A stretch of 64,000 nt of DNA from Myxococcales bacterium (GTDB taxonomy: Bacteria; Myxococcota; UBA796; SXON01), in assembly GCA_009692585.1 (NCBI GenBank), contig SHYX01000022.1, forward strand, positions 1 to 64,000, given 5' to 3'. Numbering within the stretch: the stretch's first letter is position 1; each line of letters begins with the position of its first letter. The notes under the pieces were generated by a model. It was given only the letters and a program-made list of their open reading frames with translations, made no database searches and was not told the DNA's origin. The translations under genes and the position numbers were made by a program. Below, piece by piece: positions 26,973 to 35,546 of the stretch.

Positions 26973-27064
26973 ACGTCCACGACGGTGCCTTCGGCTTCGT
27001 CGTCGCGTAGTCGGAGCCCTCAGTCCGGAACCTCGACGATTCCCGCATCGGCGAAGGTCGTGTG
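26973..27064. repeat. 92-bp direct repeat, right copy
   Basis: This is the partner of 23921-24012, 91 of 92 bases identical. Its right 45 bases are the last codons (HTTFADAGIVEVPD and stop) of the minus-strand gene that ends at 27020. Its left 47 bases are downstream of that gene. Confidence 0.95.
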
Positions 27065-28531
27065 CTCCCACTGCCCGATGGTGTCGCTGCTGGCGGTGGC
27101 GGCCAGTTCCATGGTGAGTAGATCGACCCCATCCCAATACAAGCGGAACAGGCCGACGTTTGTGACACTTTCCTGCGTCAAGAGAATATCGCCGGAAATG
27201 GGGAGGAACTCCTCACCCAGCACCCCGATCAGGCGGCTCGTTCCGTAATTGACACCGAAAAAGTTCTCCGTGGGTACGATGATGTCGATGTCTTCCACAG
27301 CCACGCCGAGCGCGTAGCGGTTGACCGTCCCGTCGGTGGCGATCGAGTACAGGAGCCCTTCGCTCTCGGAGCCGATGAGGATGGTGCCGGCCAGAGGGCC
27401 GAAGCGGGTGGGATTGTCGGGGACCGTGCACAGCCCCTCCAGGTGGACGCCCGGAAAGTCGGCGATCGACATCGCGACGCCGGCGTTGTCGATGCGCCAG
27501 ACCTCGCCGTCGGTGGTCGCGGCGATCAGCTCGCCCCCCCATACGCCGGTTCGGTCGATGTAGAGCGACCCGCGCAGCAGTCCGTTGTTGGAGCCCGGGA
27601 GGTCGTGCCAGGGGTTGGTCACCGTGGCGCCGTCAGTGCTGATCCGCACGATCTGCCCGTCGACACCGTTGCCGACGAACAGCTCGCCGGTGGTGAACCC
27701 GCCGCTGCCCCCCGAGCGCACGGTGGCGATCTTCACCTCGTCGGTGACCCCGGACAAGGAGCTGAACTGCACGTGCGATCCATCCGGCAGCACCGTTTCC
27801 AGCGCCTCGGGATCGCCGGTGGAGTAGTTGACCGAGAGCACCACCGACTTGCTGGACTCGTGGAAGTCGATGCCGATGGGGCTGTTGAATTCGGTCGTGA
27901 TGGCGACGAACTCCAGCGCCCCGAGGTTGGTGTCGTTGTAGCTGTCGCGCCAGTTCTCGAGCCCGTCACCGTCCCAGTCCTCGCGGCCCTCCAACTCGTC
28001 GGTCAGGCCGTCGTCATCGGTGTCGAGGTCGCGGAAGTCGGCGGTGCCGTCGCCGTCGGTGTCGGGAACCCCGGGGTCGCCCTCGACGAGGTCGGAGATG
28101 CCGTCCCCATCGGAGTCCTTGTCCAGGTAGTCCGCAGTGCCGTCGGCGTCGGTGTCGGGCAGGCTGCCGTCCGAGCCGCGCACCGCGCCCTCCACGCTGT
28201 CCGCGATGCCGTCCCCATCGGAGTCGTCGTCGAGGTAGTCCGCGGTTCCATCGAGGTCGCTGTCGCGACTGCCGGCGTCGTCCCGACCCTCCTCGGCATC
28301 GAAGATGCCGTCGCCGTCGGTGTCGGTGGACTCGTCCCAGTCGGTGTCCTCGGTGTCCGAGTCGGTCTGAAGCCCGGTGCCGCCGCCGCCCCCGGTGTGG
28401 GGGATCTCGGTGTCGCTGCCGGTGTCCTTGTCCGGCTTGCTGCCGGTGTCGGCCTCTTTGTCGAGGGCCTCCGAAAACGGTTCGGCGCAGGAGATGAAGG
28501 CGACGGTGCACAGCCAGGCGCGTGAGAGCAT
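27020..28531 (-). CDS. Thrombospondin type 3 repeat lipoprotein
   Basis: A 503-residue lipoprotein (signal MLSRAWLCTVAFISCAE, lipobox FISC). An acidic Asp/Thr linker is followed by about 150 residues of calcium-binding TSP3 repeats of the form 'DTDGDGIFDAEE', 'DSDGDGIADSVEG', 'DLDGTADYLDDD'. The C-terminal 300 residues form a probable beta-propeller or sugar-binding domain (PDGSHVQFSSLSG, GELFVGNGVDGQIVRIS). I start at the ATG giving a normal signal peptide, not at an upstream one that adds basic residues. The last codons are inside the right 92-bp repeat. Role: calcium-stabilised surface protein, ligand unknown. Confidence 0.82.
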   Translation of the reverse strand: MLSRAWLCTVAFISCAEPFSEALDKEADTGSKPDKDTGSDTEIPHTGGGGGTGLQTDSDTEDTDWDESTDTDGDGIFDAEEGRDDAGSRDSDLDGTADYLDDDSDGDGIADSVEGAVRGSDGSLPDTDADGTADYLDKDSDGDGISDLVEGDPGVPDTDGDGTADFRDLDTDDDGLTDELEGREDWDGDGLENWRDSYNDTNLGALEFVAITTEFNSPIGIDFHESSKSVVLSVNYSTGDPEALETVLPDGSHVQFSSLSGVTDEVKIATVRSGGSGGFTTGELFVGNGVDGQIVRISTDGATVTNPWHDLPGSNNGLLRGSLYIDRTGVWGGELIAATTDGEVWRIDNAGVAMSIADFPGVHLEGLCTVPDNPTRFGPLAGTILIGSESEGLLYSIATDGTVNRYALGVAVEDIDIIVPTENFFGVNYGTSRLIGVLGEEFLPISGDILLTQESVTNVGLFRLYWDGVDLLTMELAATASSDTIGQWEHTTFADAGIVEVPD

Positions 28532-28667
28532 GCTGCGTGTGAGGGTACACCTTGGGCGGGGAGGGGGCAAGGGCCCCCGGCGGCGGCGCCGGTGGCGGCC
28601 GCTGGCGTAGATCCCCCTATGCTCGAAAACACTCGCGCCGGCCCGCGCCAGGTGGCCGGCGGCCCCA

Positions 28668-29972
28668 TCAGTACGCCGCCGCCCTCAGCACGTTGGCGGG
28701 GCTCGGATCTTGCTGGAAGGCTGACAAGAGCGCCGCGCCGGGAGAGCGTCCGGTCGCGATCTGCGCCTCCAGGGGGTCCAGGAGCGCCTCGTCCTCGCCG
28801 ATGGCGCGCAGCCCGGCTCGCGCCAGCCCACTGAGCTCGGCGCCCCAATCCGCCAGCGAGCGACCGCCCCAACCCCCGGCCAGTCCCTCACGCGCGGCGA
28901 GGGCGAACCCCGCCTCCCGCCCGGTGCCGCTGGCGGCCCCAAACGCGACCCCGAACCGCCGCGTGTCCTCCAGGGCGCCATACAGGCACCCCGCCCAGAG
29001 CGCGCAGAACGCGATCGCGAGGTCCACCGGTACGGCGTCGGCGCTGCGGATCTCGAGCGTGCGCTTGACCCGCACCTCCGGGAACACGGTGGTCTGGTGC
29101 GCCGCCCAGTCGGCCGCCGTGGGGAAGGACCCTTGCAGTCCATCCGACATCCACTGCCGGAAGGTGGCGCCACCGCTGGGGAAAAAGCCGCCGTCCCGCC
29201 GCACGAACATCATCGGGGCGTCGAGCAGGTAGTTGATCCAGCTTTCGTGGCTGTAGGCGTCGCGCACCTCGATCGGGAAGCCCGTGCGCCGGGGATCGAC
29301 CCGGCTCCACACGTGGCCGCGGTAGCTGAGCCACCCGGTGTCGCGGCCCTCGGCCAGCGGGGAGTTGGCGAAGAGCGCCATGTTGAGCGGCGCGAGGTCC
29401 AGCGAGGTGTGGAACTTCCGCGCGCAGTCCTCCTCGCTGTCGAAATCGAGATTCACCTGCACACAACAGGTGCCCTTCATCATCCAGTGGGCGAGGTCGC
29501 CGTGCGCCGGCAGGAAGTCTCGCATCATCGCGTAGCGACCCTTGGGGACGAAGGCGATCTCGTCGATCTTCGCGTAGGGGGTGAGCCCGCACGCCGTCCA
29601 GTGGAGGTCGTGGCCCTCCGCCAGCTCGTAGAGCAGCCCTCGGTTACGACGAACCTCGGCGGCGAGGTCGCCGAGACGGCGGAAGGGCGCGCCGCTCAGC
29701 TCCACCTGACCCCCGGGCTCCAAGGTGATCGACGCCCCTTCGCCAGCCAGCTCGACGAGGTGGGGGCCCTCACACTTTTCTTTCCAGCCCAGCCGGCGGT
29801 TGAGCTGCTCGAGGATCCAGCGGATGCCATTCGGGTCGTGATAGCCGACCGCACGGCCATCGCCGCGGACCACGGCGCGCTCATACTCGCCGCCGATGAG
29901 CCAGCGCCCCCGTGGGGCGTGGTGGGTGTGGTAGCTCTGGACGAGGTCGGCGATGGTGAGGCGGTGGGACAT
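28668..29972 (-). CDS. gshA: Glutamate-cysteine ligase, plant/GCS2 type
   Basis: The 434-residue enzyme makes gamma-glutamylcysteine from glutamate and cysteine with ATP, the first step of glutathione synthesis. The ATP-grasp-like GCS2 core shows GRWLIGGEYERAVV, ASITLEPGGQVELSGAP, PKGRYAMMRDFLP, MMKGTCCVQVNLDFDSEEDC and LALFANSPLAEGR-type (MALFANSPLAEGRDTGW) motifs. These match the plant-type class found in plants, Xanthomonas and myxobacteria rather than the E. coli type. No glutathione synthetase gene is in the window. It is divergent from the thioredoxin-like lipoprotein gene across 53 bases. Confidence 0.95.
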   Translation of the reverse strand: MSHRLTIADLVQSYHTHHAPRGRWLIGGEYERAVVRGDGRAVGYHDPNGIRWILEQLNRRLGWKEKCEGPHLVELAGEGASITLEPGGQVELSGAPFRRLGDLAAEVRRNRGLLYELAEGHDLHWTACGLTPYAKIDEIAFVPKGRYAMMRDFLPAHGDLAHWMMKGTCCVQVNLDFDSEEDCARKFHTSLDLAPLNMALFANSPLAEGRDTGWLSYRGHVWSRVDPRRTGFPIEVRDAYSHESWINYLLDAPMMFVRRDGGFFPSGGATFRQWMSDGLQGSFPTAADWAAHQTTVFPEVRVKRTLEIRSADAVPVDLAIAFCALWAGCLYGALEDTRRFGVAFGAASGTGREAGFALAAREGLAGGWGGRSLADWGAELSGLARAGLRAIGEDEALLDPLEAQIATGRSPGAALLSAFQQDPSPANVLRAAAY

Positions 29973-30013
29973 GCGGGGGCCGCGTCACCCGCGCCAGCCT
30001 CCGCGTCAACGGA

Positions 30014-30019
30014 TATGCT
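30014..30019 (+). promoter_or_regulatory. Candidate -10 box (TATGCT), leaderless spacing
   Basis: TATGCT lies six bases before the ATG at 30026. It is the same hexamer and spacing as at 16953. No -35 element is evident. Confidence 0.4.
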
Positions 30020-30025
30020 CGCGGC

Positions 30026-30589
30026 ATGTGGTTATGGTTGCTAATCGGGTGCATCCCGGTGCTCACGACCCCGGGCGAGGCGGTCTCGAAGGACTACGTC
30101 AAGCCCGACAACGCGTGGCCGGCCGCAGATTCGGTGCCCGAGATCGAGGCCGAAGGCTACGCGGTGGGCGAGCTGGTGGAACACCAGGCGGCGCTCGACC
30201 AGAACGGCCAGTCCGTGGACTTCTGGCAGTTCTACGGCAATGTCTGGGTACTCGACGTCTCGACCATCTGGTGCCAGCCCTGTCAGGATCTGGCGCGGAC
30301 GCTCCAACAAACGGCAGATGCCTACAAGCACGACGATTTTGTCTACGTCACCGTGCTCGCCGAGGACCTCGAGGGTGCGGTGCCCGACGAGGCTGATCTC
30401 GACTATTGGGCCGAGACGTGGGGGATCCTCGACCAGCCGATCCTTGCCGACGCCGAGGGTTTCACCGCCGCGCTGACCGGTGGACAGTTCCCGCTGCTTC
30501 TGGTCGTCGGGCGTGACCTGCGTGTCGCCGCCCGCGTGGAGCAGCCGGAGGATGCGCTGTTGCGCGCCGCCATCGAGGACGCGCTCTGA
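30026..30589 (+). CDS. Thioredoxin-like (TlpA/AhpC-type) lipoprotein
   Basis: A 187-residue lipoprotein with a very short signal (MWLWLLIGC). The fold is thioredoxin-like: FYGNVWVLDVSTIWCQPCQD carries the CxxC redox pair at C83/C86, and a cis-proline region GGQFPLLLVVGRD follows. Such proteins act as periplasmic thiol reductants or in cytochrome maturation. Exact partner unknown. Its stop overlaps the first codon of the following TPR-kinase gene, so the two are likely co-transcribed, which hints that the redox protein might feed a periplasmic sensor; that is inference. Confidence 0.88.
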   Translation: MWLWLLIGCIPVLTTPGEAVSKDYVKPDNAWPAADSVPEIEAEGYAVGELVEHQAALDQNGQSVDFWQFYGNVWVLDVSTIWCQPCQDLARTLQQTADAYKHDDFVYVTVLAEDLEGAVPDEADLDYWAETWGILDQPILADAEGFTAALTGGQFPLLLVVGRDLRVAARVEQPEDALLRAAIEDAL

Positions 30590-33141
30590 GCTTCGGCGGC
30601 CTCCTCGCGCTGTGGTGTCTTGCGGCCCTTGCCGACCCGTTGGACGCGCTGGACCCGGCCGCGCGGGGCATCTACGCGCGTGCCGAGGAGCAGGAGGCGG
30701 CGGGGCGCTTCGCGACCGCAGCCAGCTTCTACCGGCTGGTGTTGGGCAACGATCCGGCGTTCGTGCCGGCGCTGCTCGGCCTCGGGCGCGCTCTCGAAGC
30801 GCAGGGTGACCTCGTCGCCGCCGAGGCGCTGTACCGCGGCGCCCCGGGTGATCCGGACGTGATCGAGGCGCTGGCCACACTTCTGGAGGCCACGCGCCCC
30901 GCCGAGGCGCTCAGGGCCTGGCAGGACGTGGAGGTCGTGCGACTTGGTGATCCGACGCCCTATCTGCACCAGGCCCGACTGATGGTGCGCCTGGGTCAAC
31001 TGGACGCGGCCTTGGCCCGATGGGCGACGTACCTGTCGCTCCTCCAGGCCGCCGAGCCTGATGGTCCCACCCTCCTGGCGCTGGTGGATGCGGCGCCGGC
31101 CCAGGCGGAGCGGCTCCTTCGTGAATACCTGGCGGCGTTTCCCGAGGGGGCTGCGGCCGCGCCGGCCCGCGAGCGCCTGGACCGGCTGGAGGTGGAGGAG
31201 GCGGCCGCGCTCATCGACCTCGGCGCCGACGAGCCGTTGAGCCCGGAGCTCGTGGGCCTGGCCACGCGGGTGGAGGCGGCGCTGGCGCGGGGCGAGGTCC
31301 GGTCGGCGCAGGCGCTGGGCGCCGAGTTGGCTGCGCGCGCGCCCTCCTCCTCTGTGGCCCATGGCCACTACGCGGACGCGCTCCTGGCCTCGGGCGCCTG
31401 GGCCGAGGCGGAAGTGCAGGCAAGCATCGCGCGCCGCCTGAGCCCCGACGACGCGGGGACCCGCGCCCGATTGGGGCGCCTGCTCGCGGACGGGTACGGC
31501 GGCCGTCGTGACGAGGAAGCGCTCGTCGAGCTGCTGGCGGCCTCTCGCCTGCGCACCGGGGACGCGGCGCTGCGCTTCGGGCTGGCGTCGGTCCAACAGA
31601 GCACCGGCCGATTCGATGCGGCGCGCGCCTCGTACTTGGCGGTGGTGGCCGCCGAGCCCGAGGGGGAGTGGGCCCGCGAAGCCGAAGCGAGACTCGGGGC
31701 GCTGGGCCGAACGGCGCCCGAGTTGCCGGCCGCGGCGGTGCAGGTGACGCCGCCGGTGTCGGAGGCCGCCGCGCGCCATTGGCGCATTGCCCGCGCGCTC
31801 CACGACCGCGGGCGCCGGGCGGAGGCGCTGGCCGAGCTGGAGCTGGCGCTGGCCGAGGAGCCCGCGAGCCCTCGCCTGCTCAACGACCGGGCCGCTTTCG
31901 CGATCGAGGACGGTCTGGCCGCGGACGCGGTCGGCTGGTGGAAACGCTCGCTGGACGCCGAGCCGAACCAGCCCGACCTGTGGGTGAATCTGGCCCGCGA
32001 GGCTGCCGATCGGGACGAGCGCCGCCGTTGCCTGTCCCGCGCCGCTGCGCTCGGCGATGCGGACGCGCACTACCTCCTGGCCCGGCTCGCCCACGACCTC
32101 GGGGACTGGGGCACCACCGGGACGGAGCTGGAGGCCTACGCCGCCATGGCGTCGCCACGCTCGGCCTATCAGCAGGCGGCGGCGGTGATGGCGAGCGAGG
32201 CGGCGGCGAGGCGACGGGGCTTGTGGGCCCTGAGCTCGGCGGTGCTGCTGGCGCTCTTGGTCCTGCCGGCCGCCTGGGTCTGGCGCCGCCGCTCCGGCCG
32301 GACGCTGGCCCAGTTGCTGGCGGCCGTTCCCGAGAGCTGGAACGAAGCGGCGCGGCTCCTCGCCGCCATCCGCCACGAGGTGCTCAAGCACAACACCACC
32401 GTGTTGTCGGTCGTCGCGGACGCGCTGGAAGCCGGAGACGCCCGCCCGTGGGAGGCGCTCGCCGCGCGGCTGCCGGAGCTCACCGAGAGGCTGGACGCAT
32501 ACGTCGACGCGCTCGCCGCGCTGGGCCATGGCCGCGGCGTCCGACTGGCTCCGCATCGGGACCCGACGCTCGGTCCGCTCCTCGCTGCCTTCTCACGCCT
32601 GCGCCGGCTCCGTCACCCCGATCCCGTCGAGATCAGAGCGCTCGGCCGCATCGTGAACGAAGAGGTGTACGGCGAGCTGGGACGACTGGTGCGCGAGATC
32701 TGCGTGCTCACCGTGGACGAGCCGCTGGTGCGGGAGGTCTACGAGCGTGTCGCCGCCGAGCCGGGCTTTGCCGGGACCGCGCTGCCGGAGCTGTGGGTGA
32801 CCGGGCCGCCGCTCCAGCTTCGACTCTTCCGCCCCGATCTCGAGGACATCCTCGCCAACCTCCTTCGCAACGCCCTTTCCGCCGGTGCGACGACGCTGGC
32901 GGTGGCGCTGGTCGAGACCGAGGACGAGGTGACCGGCCACGTGCTCGCCGAGCTGGCGGTCGTCGATGACGCGCCCGGCGCGCTCACCAACGCGATGATC
33001 CGCAGCCGCTTCATCGCACGGGGGCTCGGTCTGGCCGTGGACCTCACCAACCGCCATGGCGGCAGCATCCGCGTGGACGCCACTGCAGCGGGCGCCAAGG
33101 CCGTCGTGGTGCAGTTCCAGGTCGTCGAAGGCGGGGAGTGA
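30586..33141 (+). CDS. TPR-sensor histidine kinase
   Basis: About 850 residues. A short hydrophobic N-terminus (LSFGGLLALWCLAALADP) is followed by about 500 residues of tetratricopeptide-type helices (e.g. RALHDRGRRAEALAELELAL). Then comes one membrane helix (LSSAVLLALLVLPAAWVWRRR, around 32230-32290), a dimerisation/phospho-acceptor segment with AAIRHEVLKHNTTVLSV (candidate His in HEV), and a HATPase domain with N-box DILANLLRNALSAGA and G-box RGLGLAVDLTNRHGG. No response regulator is adjacent. I place the start at CTG 30586, which overlaps the previous stop and is needed for the signal sequence. The first ordinary start, TTG at 30640, would remove it. Confidence 0.8.
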   Translation: MSFGGLLALWCLAALADPLDALDPAARGIYARAEEQEAAGRFATAASFYRLVLGNDPAFVPALLGLGRALEAQGDLVAAEALYRGAPGDPDVIEALATLLEATRPAEALRAWQDVEVVRLGDPTPYLHQARLMVRLGQLDAALARWATYLSLLQAAEPDGPTLLALVDAAPAQAERLLREYLAAFPEGAAAAPARERLDRLEVEEAAALIDLGADEPLSPELVGLATRVEAALARGEVRSAQALGAELAARAPSSSVAHGHYADALLASGAWAEAEVQASIARRLSPDDAGTRARLGRLLADGYGGRRDEEALVELLAASRLRTGDAALRFGLASVQQSTGRFDAARASYLAVVAAEPEGEWAREAEARLGALGRTAPELPAAAVQVTPPVSEAAARHWRIARALHDRGRRAEALAELELALAEEPASPRLLNDRAAFAIEDGLAADAVGWWKRSLDAEPNQPDLWVNLAREAADRDERRRCLSRAAALGDADAHYLLARLAHDLGDWGTTGTELEAYAAMASPRSAYQQAAAVMASEAAARRRGLWALSSAVLLALLVLPAAWVWRRRSGRTLAQLLAAVPESWNEAARLLAAIRHEVLKHNTTVLSVVADALEAGDARPWEALAARLPELTERLDAYVDALAALGHGRGVRLAPHRDPTLGPLLAAFSRLRRLRHPDPVEIRALGRIVNEEVYGELGRLVREICVLTVDEPLVREVYERVAAEPGFAGTALPELWVTGPPLQLRLFRPDLEDILANLLRNALSAGATTLAVALVETEDEVTGHVLAELAVVDDAPGALTNAMIRSRFIARGLGLAVDLTNRHGGSIRVDATAAGAKAVVVQFQVVEGGE

Positions 33142-34716
33142 CTACGGGCAGCCGTCGATGCCCGAGCAGTCCGCATCATCGCAGTCGGCGAAGCCGTCGC
33201 CGTCGTTGTCCAGCCCGTCCGCGCACGCCGCCTCGCTGATGGCGCCGCCGCAGGCGGGGAAGGCAGCGCAGTCGCTGTCGTCGCAGTCCGCGAGCCCGTC
33301 GCCGTCGTCGTCGAGGCCGTCGGCGCAGTCGCCCTCGGTCGTGGCGACCACGCACCCAGGATCGGCGGCACAGTCGGTGTCGTCGCAATCGGTGAGCCCG
33401 TCCAGATCGTCATCCGTCCCGTCGGCGCAGGCGCCCTCGGTGGGCGGGGCGCCACATCCGGGATCGGCGGCACAGTCGGTGTCGCCGCAGTCGGTCAGAC
33501 CGTCGCCGTCGTCGTCGGTGCCGTCGGCGCAGAGCGTCTCGCTGGCACTCGCGGAACAGAAGGGGTCCGCGGAGCAGGCACTGTCGGAGCAGTCGGCGTC
33601 GGCGTTGCAGTCGTTGTCGAGGCTGTCGTCGCAGACCTCGGCCTCGCCGGGGTTGCGATCGGCGTTGGTGTCGTCGCAGTCACCGCCGATTTCGATGTAG
33701 TCGGCGCCTGGCGCCGCACACGAGAGCGTGCCGCTGGCCACATCGCCGAAGCCGTCGGCGTCGGCGTCCACGAACCAGCTCAGTTCGACTCCTTCGTCGA
33801 CCACGCCGTTGCAGTTCTGATCGACCGCGTCGCAGGTCTCCGCCGCGGCCGGGTTGATCGTGGCGTCGGCGTCGTTGCAGTCCAGGTCGTTCGGCGCGGC
33901 GTCGGGGGGCTGGGAGCAGGCGAAGAGCGGTGTCGCGGGGTCGCCGTAGGTGTCGGCGTCGGCATCGGCGTAGAACGCTGTCTGCACGTCCTCGTCGACG
34001 ATGCCGTCGCAGTTCTGATCGACCTCGTCGCAGACCTCGCTCGCGTCTGGCGAGATGGTGGCGTCGGCGTCGTTGCAGTCCTGGCAGGCGATGAACCCGT
34101 CGGCATCCGCGTCGTCGTCGCCAACCGAGCCGTCGCAGTTGGTGTCCGCCTCGACGTCGCAGGCTTCTTCGGCGCCGGGATAGGTGAGTTTGTCGCCGTC
34201 GTCGCAGTCGGTGCCGACGGTGACGTAGCCAGGGGGGATCTCGCAGCTGTCCCTGCTGCTGGCCGGGTCGCCGTACCCGTCGCGGTCGGTGTCGGCGTAG
34301 TAGGTGACCATATCGACGGCATCGTTGTCGTCTTCGCCGTCGCAGTCGTTGTCCTGGCCGTCGCAGACCTCGGGATTGTCGGGGAAGTTGAGCGGGTCGG
34401 CGTCGTCGCAGTCGAGGCTGGCGGGGGAGCCATCGCCATCGGCGTCGGGATCGCAGGTGCAGGCGGCGTCGGCACAGTCGGCAAAGCCGTTGCCGTCTTC
34501 GTCGCCGGCCGTGGCGCAGTCTTCGGTCACGGCGCAGGCGGCGGCGTCCGTGCAGTCGGTGTCGTCGCAGTCGACGGCCTCATCGCCGTCGTCATCGGCG
34601 GTGTTGGCGCAGTCTTCGCTTGCTCCGTCCCCGGTCTCGGTGCGGCCTGGGGTTTCGCTGGTTTCGCAGCCGCTGAGGGAGAGCAGGACGAGGGCCGGGA
34701 GCAGGGATCGGAGCAT
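33142..34716 (-). CDS. MopE-like Asp/Cys-repeat lipoprotein
   Basis: A 524-residue lipoprotein (LLPALVLLSLSGCE lipobox). After it come repeats of two kinds. One is the MopE/putative metal-binding type 'PE.CDG.DNDCDG..D', 'EVCDEVDQNCDGIVDEDV...FYADADADTYGDP'. The other is a shorter module 'CADG.DDDGDGL.DCDD.DCAADPGC', five copies in the C-terminal third. The Asp clusters suggest calcium binding and the paired cysteines suggest disulfides. MopE itself is a copper-binding secreted protein in Methylococcus, but copper binding is not implied here. The gene converges on the TPR kinase with no spacer. Confidence 0.88.
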   Translation of the reverse strand: MLRSLLPALVLLSLSGCETSETPGRTETGDGASEDCANTADDDGDEAVDCDDTDCTDAAACAVTEDCATAGDEDGNGFADCADAACTCDPDADGDGSPASLDCDDADPLNFPDNPEVCDGQDNDCDGEDDNDAVDMVTYYADTDRDGYGDPASSRDSCEIPPGYVTVGTDCDDGDKLTYPGAEEACDVEADTNCDGSVGDDDADADGFIACQDCNDADATISPDASEVCDEVDQNCDGIVDEDVQTAFYADADADTYGDPATPLFACSQPPDAAPNDLDCNDADATINPAAAETCDAVDQNCNGVVDEGVELSWFVDADADGFGDVASGTLSCAAPGADYIEIGGDCDDTNADRNPGEAEVCDDSLDNDCNADADCSDSACSADPFCSASASETLCADGTDDDGDGLTDCGDTDCAADPGCGAPPTEGACADGTDDDLDGLTDCDDTDCAADPGCVVATTEGDCADGLDDDGDGLADCDDSDCAAFPACGGAISEAACADGLDNDGDGFADCDDADCSGIDGCP

Positions 34717-34849
34717 TTGGTGGCCTGGAAAGAGGCGCGCACACTACCCCGGGTTAGCGCCAGCCGCCATGCTCGCCTCCACCCGGCGGCGTGTGGCCGT
34801 GGACGGTTTTGGGGCACCTCGTCTGGGACGCGCTGCGCGCGCGGGTCGG

Positions 34850-35461
34850 CTAGCCGCGGAGCGCGCGAGCCAGCGCCTCGTTGACCGAGGCGCCATCGGC
34901 ACCGTCGATCCGGGCGAGCGCGAGGCCGTGGATCATCGAGGCGAGGTAGCAGGCGCGCTGGGGGTCTCCGCGCGGTCGTCCGAGGCGGCGAGTGCGCACC
35001 CGGACGGCGTCCTCCAAGGCGCGCCGCGGGGACGCCACGGTGAGCATGCCGTGGAAGCCCCGCACCCCGCTGCCCGGTGCGTGCCACCCCTCGCCCGACA
35101 GCAGGCGGTAGAGGTTGGCGTTTGCGGAGGCGAACGCGACCCACCGACCCGCGACGTCGGCCACCGGAACCCGGTGTGTCGGCGCCATCGCGGTTTCGTC
35201 CCGTAGTTTCTCGAGCACGGATTCCGCGACCGCGGCGCGCATGCCCGCGAGGTTTCCGAACTGTCGGACCAGCGAGGTTGCGCTGACACCGAGGTCGCGC
35301 GCGAGGCCACGGAGCGAGAGCGCGCACGGTCCGTGGAGACTGACGATTTGTCGGCCACGCGCGAGGGCCGAGGCCCGCAGATCGCCGTGGTGGTACCGAC
35401 GCTTGCGGTACCAGCGGTCCGCGATGGGGAGGGTGACGGGAGAGGGGGGGGTGGTGTCCAC
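34850..35461 (-). CDS. TetR family transcriptional regulator
   Basis: A 203-residue regulator. The N-terminal helix-turn-helix reads YHHGDLRASALARGRQIVSL and RGLARDLGVSATSLVRQFGN, the common TetR pattern (YHHGDLR...). The C-terminal ligand domain ends in ACYLASMIHGLALARIDG. It starts at GTG. A perfect palindrome lies directly upstream (35468-35486), overlapping the promoter, so it is probably self-repressed. The divergent side toward 35547 contains no start reading away from it, so the wider targets are not obvious; the fatty-acid or electron-transfer genes nearby are candidates. Confidence 0.88.
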   Translation of the reverse strand: MDTTPPSPVTLPIADRWYRKRRYHHGDLRASALARGRQIVSLHGPCALSLRGLARDLGVSATSLVRQFGNLAGMRAAVAESVLEKLRDETAMAPTHRVPVADVAGRWVAFASANANLYRLLSGEGWHAPGSGVRGFHGMLTVASPRRALEDAVRVRTRRLGRPRGDPQRACYLASMIHGLALARIDGADGASVNEALARALRG

Positions 35462-35467
35462 GGCCCT

Positions 35468-35486
35468 ATAGTAGCATCGCTACTAT
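35468..35486. promoter_or_regulatory. Palindromic operator of the TetR-type gene, with -10 box
   Basis: ATAGTAGC-ATC-GCTACTAT is a perfect 8-bp inverted repeat with a 3-base centre, ending six bases before the regulator's GTG. Read toward the gene, the near half contains TACTAT, a -10-like hexamer six bases from the start codon. A repressor bound here would block transcription. It is the only such AT-rich palindrome I see in the surrounding 1 kb. Confidence 0.75.
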
Positions 35487-35546
35487 GCGTGCGCAAGGGG
35501 CACCGGGCACTCTGACACTCGACACTCAGCGCAAACCCACTCGCTC

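Noticed and set aside
23921..27064. The 92-bp repeats as phage or integrative-element attachment sites
   Set aside because: They are long, one includes a gene 3' end that is not a tRNA, and there is no integrase between them. A recombination or segmental duplication event fits better.
30403..32556. A 717-codon minus-strand frame opposite the TPR kinase
   Set aside because: It is a shadow of the TPR region with Arg/Gln/Gly-rich sequence and no motif.
33142..34716. Regular short repeats in the MopE-like gene as a possible CRISPR array
   Set aside because: The periodicity comes from Asp/Cys codon repeats in a good reading frame with a signal peptide; spacers are not unique and no cas gene is near. 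No CRISPR array was found in the window.
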